Assembly: GCA_963932145.1 (NCBI GenBank)
Contig: OZ010599.1
Span: 50,184,064 to 50,248,063, forward strand
DNA: 64,000 nucleotides
Source: Acanthosepion lycidas
Lineage: Eukaryota; Mollusca; Cephalopoda; Sepiida; Sepiidae
Direction: 5' to 3'
Shown: in pieces, positions 54,205-64,000 of the stretch
Position numbering within the stretch: position 1 is the first letter of the stretch
Layout of the letters: every line of letters starts with the position of its first letter
Position numbers and translations under genes: made by a program
The notes under the pieces: model-generated
What the model was told of the DNA's origin: nothing
The model's database searches: none
What the model saw: the letters and a program-made list of their open reading frames with translations, nothing else

Positions 54205-55880
54205 ATACAAATATATAAATTCCATAAAAATTTTCTTTAGCCAGAATTTACAAGTGATTAACCCTAAATAATATACCATATATCATATATATATCATTTA
54301 ATTGGCATGTATTTTATTAATAGTAATTGTTAGTAACCATTTTCATAGTCAGGAAAATGGAATACATGCCTTTAAAAGTTGATAAAAACAACAAACATGT
54401 AGTCAGTGCAATGTAAGTATTTTGAATGCACTTAACATTTTTTGCAGTAACTTAACTGAATTTGGTTAATGTTACTGTTAAATGTTGGACAGAAAGTTGT
54501 AATTTAGATGTTTAAATTACTGAATATAATTTATAACTCAAGGGAGATAATTCATTGAGAATACAATAAATCAAAGTTGCAACTGTGTCTGGCAATAAGT
54601 AAAAAAATTGCTATAGCAAAAAAATTTTTTGTACATTAAATATTTTACTACAGTTTGTGCAATTTTTATCTTTACCTTTTATTCTGCATAACTATGAAAC
54701 ACCTCAGTTTTAATGAAATGATTTATATTTTTAATATTATGATACTGGTGTTTATCGTAAAAAACACAATGAAATAAACTTATTTTTTTCCTTCTTTCTT
54801 TTTGCTAATATTGAGTATAATTATTCCTAATTAAAAAAAAAAAAGTCAATTCAATAAATTTGTAAATGTTTTTGATATTACCAGCACCAAAACCAAATTT
54901 CTCTTAAATACAAATTTAATTTTAATTTATGAACATTTTTAAGACAACACATCATGAATTCATTTTCTTGTCACTTTATAAATTTATTTGAAAAAACAGT
55001 AAGGCTTAGTAGAGTGAAGAATTTATCTTCATTCGAATAACTAAGTATGGATGCATGCATGCATTGAACGAGGATTCTTGGTCATGTACTACAATCTCGG
55101 ATGTAAAATGTTGGGCAATCTTAGACCTTCCTGACACCGCTATTGTTTTTTAACTGCCTTCACACCTCGACAATGTTTAAAAATCAATGATTATGTAAAT
55201 TTTAATAAAACCTAAACATATGAAAGTGAATTTATACATTGTTCTTCACAATTAACAACAAAAATAATAAATACTATTTATTTATAAATTGTTTATTTAT
55301 TGTTTAATGGTTGGCAAAACATCAGCTAATAGCCTAATTGCCAATTGATTCAAACTTTAAATTGATAAATAATAAGAATTTCCTTATAGTTGGATCACAT
55401 ATTTTAATAATCTGGTAAATTTTTATAAATTTATTAATAAAAAATATTTTCATATTTATTTCTTTATAAATTGGTAACTGATAAATATTGCATTGCATTA
55501 GTTTTAATACAATAATTAGTTTTAAATAACCACAAAAAAAAAATAGCCACAAAAAAATGTAATTTAAAAATGAAATCTTTCTTGAAGCTTTTATTTTGAT
55601 TTTAATTTCAAGCATCAGATTAAATTTGATATTTACAATAAGCAAAATACTTTACTGTATTTCAAAAACAGATTTAAACTGATTGGAAAGAATTTTTTTT
55701 TTTTCTATAATAGCTGATTAGTGCCGTTTTTAGTCATCTTTCCTCACAATTCAATTAACCTTTATTAAAAAAAATCTAATAAAATAGACTTTTCTGAAAC
55801 TTCATTTGAGGAATATTAGCTGACTTAAAGTATAGTTAATCTGATTTGAGGAAAAGTGGAAAAGCTCATATTACTATAAT
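54205..55880. other. AT-rich intron-like stretch
   Basis: No gene, border or long repeat seen. A GC-richer patch at 55050-55170 (GCATGCATGCATTG, CTTCCTGACACCGC) was not identified. Confidence 0.55.
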
Positions 55881-55899
55881 GAAAATATTTATAGAAAAG

Positions 55900-56260
55900 G
55901 GCACAGGGAAGTTATATTACCATGGTGGGAAAGTGACTGAAGCTGAGATGCCAGGTCAGGGCTGACAACATTGCAGATTCTTCTTTGGATTTTATCAAGA
56001 ATCTCTAAATACATCACAGGTGCACCAAACCAGATGTGGCAGCAATATTTAATGCCTGGATGAATTGTAGACTTATAAATGTGAAAGATAGATTCTGTCG
56101 AGATAAATTGTCTAGCATAGCACAGTGAACAAACTTTCCCAGCAAGTGATTCAATATAGTCTTTTCCCTTCATGCCAGAGGAAAATGTTAGACTGAGAAG
56201 GTGCAATAAATCACTCTTCTGGAGGTTAGAATCAATCATGCTGATGAAAGCCAAAAATGG
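55900..56260 (-). pseudogene. LINE RT C-terminal fragment, minus strand
   Basis: A 134-codon open frame on the minus strand (56293-55889) reads SLCYARQFISTESIFHIYKSTIHPGIKYCCHIWFGAPVMYLEILDKIQRRICNVVSPDLASQLQSLSHHGN when its adjacent blocks are read in order. It is the region after the RT catalytic site of Jockey/CR1-like LINEs (A-R-x-F-L-x-x-x-S, Y-K-S-x-I-R-P, Y-C-x-H-I-W). The plus-strand copy at 32600-32745 shares most of these blocks. Both its ends are truncated. Confidence 0.85.
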
Positions 56261-56299
56261 TTCTCTAAAATGATTAAATGAGAACAGTTTCATTTTGTA

Positions 56300-59200
56300 A
56301 AGATAAAAATATAATTCATTGTTTTGGCAGATAAATATATATTTGTCAAATTAATAATATTTTTAATATCTATATTTAAACTCAAGTATTGATTGATAAA
56401 TAGGTATTGTAACATTGTTATTGAAATCAACTTATATTCAAATATAATGCTTCATAAAGCAGATCAACAAGTCATTTTTTTAGGTTGAAGTAAACACTTT
56501 ACAATAATGTAAAATTCACTTTTAGTAAACAAAAATGCTTTGGCTCAGTACAGATACATAGCTGATATTCAGCACCCACAATTCAGCATGGCTGCTTGAT
56601 TAATGATTCTGCTGAAGAAAGCAAGATTAAGAATCTAGAAATTTGGTCATGATTAAAAGATATACTGAATCAGCTCCATCTCCTTGCAGGATAAATGTGG
56701 AATGATTCTACCAATCTACTTACCAAATCAAAATTGCTATTGATATTCTAGTTTTAAAAACTGTTGGTTACTTCAGCATTATGAAACTAATTAATCTAAA
56801 CTTACTATATACCAATATCCTCACCTGTTTTTTTTGTTTTTTTTTATTATGGTGTTAAGACCTATTGAAATAAAGCTTCATTTATTGCTTATGAATGAGA
56901 TCATATAGTTTTAATCACTAGTTTCTTTGAATGAATGTTTTTCGATGTAAAGCCCCTACAAATAACCCAGAAGAAAACAAGTACTTCACTGTAAATTTCA
57001 AAATGAACTTAATTCAAATGATTTTGCTGCTGTTACCATGATCAGTGTGCTCTTAATTATCACTAGATTCTCATAATCAAATATACATATTAGAAAAGCC
57101 ACTCACAATCTCACTGGAAAAAAGTAGATAAATCTACACTTTTAAACTGATCTGCATAACTTTATAAAAACACTTTCTTTCAAATAAAGAAGATATTTAG
57201 TTTTTGATATATTTTTTTAATCTTCCATTACAAGAATGTTTTATATTTTCAATACAAGTTATTTTTGGTTAAGATTTAGTTTGGATGTCTAAGTAAATTT
57301 TTCTTAAAATAGATGCAGAAGTAAATAGGAATTGAAAGGCAAACATTATAGAAATTGATTTCCTTGGTGTATATTTAAGAATAGTGATGATAGATTTGTG
57401 CAATTGTAAGGACAGATTTGAAGTCTAGTCTTCAATTCTGACTTGGTTGTTCAGCTATTTCATTTGATTTCTGTACTTTTCTGATCTTCCAGATCCCAAA
57501 CGTCATACAGAATGCTATATCTCTCTTCACTTCATTGATTCTTCCATTAGCTTTTGCTTGTATTAGCAAATTTATTTTGGTATTCAGAAACAACAATGAT
57601 TAAAAAAGAACAGAACTTTCCAATAATACTCACATTTAGATTATTGCATTACAGTATTTTCATTATTACACTTTCATGATGAAATTTGATAAGTTTATTT
57701 ATATTTTTGTTACTTTTCATCATATCTTCAGCTAATGCATTCTTTGGCCTTTAAAGTAAACAGTGTGTGATCAAAATGAAGTAGTTTTCAACAAAACTTA
57801 CAAATATTATTAATGAACAAAGAATATTCACAGCAAAATTGAAAGAGATTATATAGAATGACTGCTATACAAAAATCTTGAAAACTTTTACACTCTAATT
57901 GTTAAGATATTGTCTATGAAAGACAAGTTCTCAAAATGTTATGAGCTTGAATTTTATCAGAAGTTACTTTATTTTAATTTCATGCTTTAACTGCCAAGAA
58001 AAGATGCATTAAAATGCAACAAAATAATACAGATAATTAATCACAAAAGTATGTCTAATAAAAATATGAGAGATGTTTTATAAATAACTGATGGGCAAAA
58101 ATTGACTGAAATTAAAACATTGTTTAAAGACAATGCAATAGGGATGGTATGTAATAGTTCTTGTAATAGCTAGAACATTGAATGTATGCATATTTGGTGT
58201 CGCAGCAAAGATGGCTGCAATGATATAACTGGTGACAGACATAGAGATGCAAAAGATAAGTGTCACAGAAGTGTGTATGAATCTACAGGATGTGTCTTCT
58301 GTAAGGTATTCACATTCATTAGAAACAAAAGACAATATGTGTTGAAACTTTGATTGAAGATGACAGACAACAAAAACTTTGTGATATAGCCATAGAACTT
58401 TATCTTCCAAATGAAATTATCCATGAAATGTTGGGATATTAGTGTCATATAACTTTACCCCAAAGCAAATGACTGAATAAAAATGTGGGCATTTTTTTAC
58501 AGCTTTTTAAATGGTATAAAGGAACTGATGGGGACTTTCTGAATTACATGATCATGAACTATGTTACCCCCTGGAGACAAAGGGTGTCATCCTGTTGTGT
58601 GGCATCACTACTCATGCCAGGCTGACAAAAGAATTACCTTAAGCAATATGGCTGGGATGTTTTACAATTTCTATCATATAGTTTTGACTTCAGATTATCT
58701 TGATTGGATCTCATAAAGAATATTTTTCTGGGAAGCAGTCATATACAGATGATGCAAGGCTGGCTCCAGTCACTTGTTACCACATTCTTTGAAGAAGGTA
58801 TTTATTTACTGATAAAACAAGAATATCAATCTGGATGATATGCAATTAACTTGCATGAAGTATAGTGCAGATAACATATGGACAATGTTTTATTTATATA
58901 CTAATAAACATGTCAGATTAGTAAATATTTATACCTTCAGAAACTCAAAAATGAATTAGTGGTAGTTTCTCCATTTTTTTTAATCATATTTTAGCCAATT
59001 CCTTCTTTGGTCATTAAATTAAAGTGTAGGGATTTGAAATAGGAAGTAACTCTGGACAAACCTCGAACTTGCATCTCATGCTTTAACAACAAAGCTGTCA
59101 TTTCTGTTAGCATCTATTCTGACTTTATTCCATATTGTATGTTGTCTACAACTTAGTAGTAGTAGTAATAGCACCAGCAAAAATATTGCTTTAAAATTCT

Positions 59201-59940
59201 GAAAAAATAGATAACCTAAAACTATGATGAAAAGCAATTTAACTTAGATGTACAAAGTAGTCAAGACAAAGAATTAACTCCTGTCAAGTTTAAAATTGTG
59301 TGTAACATCTATTTATTGTTACTACTGCCAGTGAGCATTAAATTTAAGATAGTGTTTTATTATTTGGTTGGTAATCAACAGTATAGTATAGAATAAATGG
59401 AAGAAAGAGATGTTAGTATAAATGATCACTCTGCCTAATCATGACAGCTTAATTAAGTTGCTGTAAATGAAAGATGAGCTTCTCAGGTATGAGATTGCAA
59501 GCTTGAGTCTCATCTGAAGCTTCATTTTTACAATGAATTCCGGCAGTTTAATTTCATCAACCCAAAATAGATTGACTAAAAACTTGATAAGAAGCAACAG
59601 AAAGAATAAACTAATTAAAGCTAATAATAGAAATATGTATAATAATGAAAAACATTCTGGTCCAAATCTTTCTCTCTGACTTTGATATTTCCAGAGACAG
59701 ATCAGATTAGCTGTTTGTTTGGATTATCAGATGTCATAGTTCAAGAAGGTTACTTTGTTTCCTTTTTATTCTCTCATTTCTCATACACCATGTGCTATCT
59801 TTGTATAAGTCTGAAACATCTACTGCATTAAAAATATTTGTAGACCTTTTGTCTTGAAGAATATTTGTATATGTATGCACATATATCAATATGTGTGTGT
59901 GTATACAGTTATAGTGACTTTTGCATGTCTGATCAGGTTT
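56300..59940. other. AT-rich intron-like stretch
   Basis: No confirmed gene. The longest open frame is on the minus strand at 58078-58410 (110 codons, with hydrophobic segments). It has no domain, no splice-site support and unremarkable codon usage, so it is not annotated as a gene. Confidence 0.5.
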
Positions 59941-59960
59941 GCTTCTATAGTAATGTGTTT

Positions 59961-59961
<1 letters not shown>

Positions 59962-60016
<55 letters not shown>

Positions 60017-60017
60017 T

Positions 60018-60075
<58 letters not shown>
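59962..60075. repeat. (TA)n(CA)n(TA)n(GA)n compound microsatellite
   Basis: Four dinucleotide blocks in succession over about 114 bp. The open frames across it are YI/RE/TH repeats and are not genes. Confidence 0.97.
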
Positions 60076-60077
<2 letters not shown>

Positions 60078-60079
60078 AT

Positions 60080-62400
60080 GTTTGTTTGTTCCATGCAAGT
60101 GTATTTAAGTAGACACATTGAAGAGACACATGGAAATAACATTATCAAGGAAAATAGTAATTTTTCATTAAATTAATGTGAATATATATTTGCACATTTT
60201 AAATGGAGTTATAAAAAGGCACAATAAAAAATATTACATCTATAGTGCATTATGTAACTACATAAGTTCATCAATGTTTGCAGCCTAATGATGAAAACGT
60301 GATTTTTTACACAAATATTTATTTTCAACACATACTCTTATCTTATTGCTGTACTTATTGCAACACTTCTCTATAACTCAGATAGACCAAAAACACAAAA
60401 TGAAATTTCCAGATTAAAATTCAGTTAATAACTGTGCAAGGCTACCGACTCACTGATTCCTTTGAAATCAGAAAGTCTGTAGCCTTACAATACTTAGGAG
60501 GGATAAAAAAAGTTCTTAGTCTAAGCCTCTTCCAAAAGTTTAAATGACTACATATCAGAATACTGAATTTGTTAAGTGAGTTACAAAAGGTAGAACTTTT
60601 CAGTAGCCCCTCATATATAGTTATAAAAATACTTTGAAAGGAAAATAAGGGTGCTTCAAAAATGTATACATAAAGACATGGAAATGTTTATTCTGCATTC
60701 TGAGATTGGCTAATATCATTACAGTTATTCAGTCAATTGAGCTCATCTTTTACCTGGAAAAATATCCCCTTCTTTTATATGGATTGTACACCAAGGAGAT
60801 CCAAAGAATCGATTGGCCAAAATATTGTTATAGCAGCAAAAAATAAAAGGTGAATTAGATATGTTTAATCTTCCATAGCAATCCAAATTGAAGTAGTTGT
60901 TTTCTACCCAGAAAATGAAATCAACCAACCAAGTTCAAATTTAAGTCTTAACAAATGATATTTGCTTTCATATAAAAAGCATTCATCTAATTCACTCTGT
61001 TCTCTTAGTGTCTTCTGTCTTATGACCAGTTATTTCAACATATTCTTTTTATTGGCAAGTTACAACAGCATATGAAAAGTTAATCATGTATTATCATAAT
61101 TTCTAGTCTATGCAAGAAGAGTATCCAGCTACTACATCCATTTTCAATCATTGCATATTAAGGACCTGTGTATTTAACTTTTGAATAATTGTTAATATGT
61201 GCATAGTGGAATGCAGAAATGTTAATGCAAAAAGATTAACATATGTTCACATTTTCATTCAAGTATGGCTGTATGAAAGTTGTGTGTTCAACTAACACTG
61301 CACTAGATTCATTGTAATAAAATGCTCTACACTATTTATCTTAATTTTTTGTTACTAGAGCTTATATTGCAATTTTTGTGTTGCTTTTTCTAGCACTCTT
61401 TATTCTAGTTCCTATATTGTATTTATTTCTATGGTTGGTCAGATCAGGAGATTTTTGTGGCCTAGCATATGTGCCTGAAGAAGGCCAGAGTGTACATGCC
61501 AAGTAATACCAGTTAATATTTTTCTTTCATACTTTTTTACTAACCATTGATTCCAAAAAAGGGATTAAACAAACAGGGTCAAACTGATCAAAAGCAATTA
61601 AATGATATATAGGAGCCTCAACCACTAAGTCAGCTAATGAAACATGATGGAACTACTTCAAAAATGGAAAAAGATATTAGTCAACTAAGATGACTATCCT
61701 TGCCATTATGGTGAGGATAAGTTCACATTGGATGACTCCAATAAAAGTCAAATAAAGGCAAAGTGAATACTGTATATCACTAATTTGTATCCTATATCAA
61801 GTTATTCATTATTTGACAGTGTCAAAAATTCATTTAAGAGTCAATGAAAATAAATCCATTTTGTTCTGGTATATATCAAATGAGCTTCAATGATATTATG
61901 ACATTTCATACTTGTTTATTATAAAAATTTTAAAAATTATAAATAACATCATTAAAGGAAAAACAGAGACAAAGAAAAATTAGATCATAAAAAGAAATTA
62001 ATGTATGAAAACAATAGATTATTTTCATGAGCCAAATAAATAACATGGTCTGTCTATACACTATTACTTGTTAATAGAAATTGGTATTTGAAATTAATAG
62101 ATATCTTATGATTGTCTGATTGTTTTGAGTTGTTTTTTTGCATGAAATAACTGTTGCACATAATTAACATTTTATACTTAATGATTACTTACAAAATACA
62201 AATTGCTCATTAGCATTATCTCAGGTTCAGCTAAACTTATCTCTAGTTTTATACCTTTTTTTTTTAAGCCATTGTATCATTTGATAAAGTGATTTCATAT
62301 AGCTAGTGTAGAGAGTAACATTATCCAGATTACTCTCTTCATTTTTCAAAATCTGTTCAGATGAATTATTTGAAACTAGAATGTAGCTGCCTAGCTTCTC
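60080..62400. other. intron-like stretch, nothing secure
   Basis: A CTGAAGAAGGCC box at about 61481 may be a retroelement tail. 61600-61740 has a weak Tc1-like helix-turn-helix look (GASTTKSANE) but too little to call. Confidence 0.4.
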
Positions 62401-62420
62401 TGTCTCTAATCTGGAGAATA

Positions 62421-62568
62421 TGACTTACTCTATGACTGTTAGGGACTTTCTCTTATATGACTTTACTCTATGACAGTTAGGGACTTTCTCTTATATGACT
62501 TACTCTATGACAGTTAGGGACCCTCTCTTATCTATAAAGAGATACTTAGGGACCCTCTCTTATCTATA
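62421..62568. repeat. minisatellite, about 37-bp unit, four copies
   Basis: Units start near 62421, 62458, 62496 and 62533, sharing GACTTACTCTATGAC, GTTAGGGAC and TCTCTTAT. The last unit is diverged and shortened. Copies 3 and 4 share GACCCTCTCTTATC rather than GACTTTCTCTTATA. Confidence 0.93.
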
Positions 62569-62694
62569 AATTTGATACTCACATTAAGTTTCATAATTCA
62601 CTTAATTATTGGAATACTTAGTAATATTGTTATTTAAACTTTTATTTTTTAGTTTTACTGTATGATTCTTACCAGTGTCTTGTCTGGAACAATC

Positions 62695-62990
62695 TTTCAG
62701 TCAGTTATGTGCTATATGCGATACGCACTTAGTTCCTTTTGATACATGACTGACAAGGTAGATTTTTTTCCTGCAATAGGTTGCCATTTCTTTCTATGGT
62801 AGACTAGTTGCCATCTAAGGCTATAAAACCTGGTCTGTCCTGCTATTTATCCATAACTGTGGGGGAGAAGAAGAGAATTCATACCTTTTCCAAGGGTATT
62901 AGCATGTAAGTGAATGTAATGGATTCAACTCAAATTCAAATTCACCTCTCCAATTCCTCAATCCAAGCTGCTATCCATTATTCCACCATA
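62695..62990 (-). repeat. tRNA-type SINE, minus strand
   Basis: Reverse-strand reading gives TGGTGGAATAATGGATAGCAGC, GATTGAGGAATTGGAG, a B-box-like GAATTTGAATTTGAG stretch, CTAATACCCTTGGAAAAGG, ATGGATAAATAGCAGGACAG and TATAGCCTTAGATGGCAAC. The order matches the copy at 18740-18995, and both continue into a GTCAGTCATGTAT block absent from the copy at 44832. Confidence 0.8.
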
Positions 62991-62999
62991 TCTTTACTT

Positions 63000-64000
63000 G
63001 AACAATTTCAACTTCACTTGAACAAAACCTTAGTTTTCCCTTTAAAAAAATGTAAGTTTATTTTAAAAAAAAATAAAATTCTTTATTCTTATTCCATAAT
63101 AAAAGCCATATCAGTTATTATATTTTGTTGGTGTGAACTAAAACTAAATATGTTATGGACATTATGAAAACAGACTAAAAAGATTTCTTAGATTTCTGTT
63201 TGATGAAATTATGATTACATGTTTCAAATTAAATCAAAATCATTTTGTAAAATTCTGGTAAATAACAATAGCCATATGCATAAGAATTTGATTAGAATAA
63301 CAAGACTAAAATAAAAATTCCTTGACTGCTGTCTAATAAAGACCCAAAAATGTCAAGTTTCTGTTGAAATTAGAAACAAAGATCTATAAATATCAAAACT
63401 GCAAGCCTATTTCTGTTTGGAAGATGATGATAAGAGAAAAGCAAAGATAACTTCCTTTGCAATCTGTGAAGAAAAGCTGAACCATGTGAACATGTTCTCA
63501 AGGCATATGTTGTAACCTCTTTGCCAAAATCTGTCATTATTACCACAGATTGATGTCACTGTTACCACTTAATATATTCCTACAATAGTTTCTTCCCACC
63601 TTCCTCTCTGTATATTATGTTTTGAAGATAATGTTGACTTCTTCCAAGCACATTGATTAATTTCTTTGCTAAAAATCCTTGCTGATCATGTGTAAGTAAT
63701 TCCAAGAAAAGATAATTTGTCATTGAGAAAATGTTTGGGGGATGAAGCTTACTGGACTATACTAATTTTGATACAAACCCATTTTTATGGAGAATAAACC
63801 CACAATCAATAGTTTGAAAGACTAGATCATTGAAATGAATTCCTTCAGATTTTTTATTATATTTTTAACTGTAACTCAGAAAACTGTAAACATTATTACA
63901 TACAAATAAGAACACACTCAGTTTTCCTTCCAGTGTAAATAGTATAAAAATGCTATTTGTAATTTCAGATATTCAGTGGCATACTAATTTGATCCTAATT
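63000..64000. other. AT-rich stretch to the right edge, nothing recognised
   Basis: No repeat border or coding signal identified. Confidence 0.55.

Noticed and set aside
58078-58410. 110-codon minus-strand open frame with hydrophobic segments
   Set aside because: No domain, splice sites, promoter or repeat homology seen. A frame of this size is expected by chance in 64 kb searched on six frames.
59854-60176. Overlapping open frames of 60-100 codons on both strands
   Set aside because: They translate dinucleotide repeats (YIYIYI, RERERE, THTHTH) and are microsatellite artefacts.
60641-60970. Mariner-like start AGGGTGCTTCAAAAATGTATAC and a 61-codon minus frame
   Set aside because: No matching inverted terminus was found and the frame has no transposase motif.
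61600-61760. Tc1-like helix-turn-helix resemblance (GASTTKSANE...)
   Set aside because: Only about ten residues fit, and no catalytic block or TIR was found nearby.
1-64000. CRISPR arrays, bacterial operons, rRNA or host tRNA genes
   Set aside because: None seen. tRNA-like parts occur only as SINE heads, and all tandem repeats lack the spacer pattern of CRISPR.

Overview
This 64 kb window is eukaryotic, AT-rich and intron- or intergenic-like, and dominated by transposable elements. The best guess for the organism is a cephalopod mollusc of the Octopus type. That guess rests on the mixture seen here: tRNA-type SINEs with long unique bodies, APE-type LINEs, Ty3/gypsy LTR elements, many Tc1/mariner relics, and very abundant (TA)n/(CA)n microsatellites in about 30% GC DNA. 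This is an inference; no species-diagnostic gene is present.

Host coding content is minimal. The one convincing host exon is at 13011-13117 (+). It is 107 bp, has good splice sites and encodes tandem IQ (calmodulin-binding) motifs of the kind found in unconventional myosins or ASPM. A second candidate exon lies at 37070-37387 (+), with a strong splice donor, an internally duplicated protein motif and no recognised family. Most of the remaining DNA is probably intron.

Layout. 1-4058: decayed Ty3/gypsy element A (gag, protease, RT, RNase H, integrase, 3' LTR), cut by the left window edge. 4.1-9.6 kb: SINE piece, a tandem repeat of about 180 bp, two LINE relics, and a 102-bp palindromic mariner MITE inside one LINE. 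9.6-18.7 kb: intron-like DNA with the IQ exon, two Tc1 relics and a Helitron-like insertion. 18.7-24.1 kb: SINE, inverted repeats, a Tc1 element with TIRs, a (TA)-rich minisatellite, and a small mariner with an internal hairpin. 25-34 kb: SINE, LINE and Tc1 relics, and a duplicated block of about 155 bp. 36.5-39.4 kb: long (TA)n, the candidate exon, and a hAT MITE with its 8-bp target duplication. 40.1-45.2 kb: an almost intact Tc1 element, a Sleeping Beauty-like Tc1 element, a complete non-autonomous Helitron with a textbook 3' hairpin, and a SINE. 47.3-53.6 kb: a Penelope-type GIY-YIG fragment, then two nested related gypsy elements: outer C (47547-53642, target duplication AGGTT) interrupted by inner B (48201-52444, target duplication TCTTC). 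53.6-64 kb: repeat fragments, a LINE tail, microsatellites, a 37-bp minisatellite and a SINE in intron-like DNA.

No bacterial-style operon, CRISPR array or host RNA gene was seen. All transposon genes look inactivated by stops, frameshifts or lost catalytic residues. The interest lies in how precisely the nesting, target-site duplications and element termini can be read, and in the unassigned exon.
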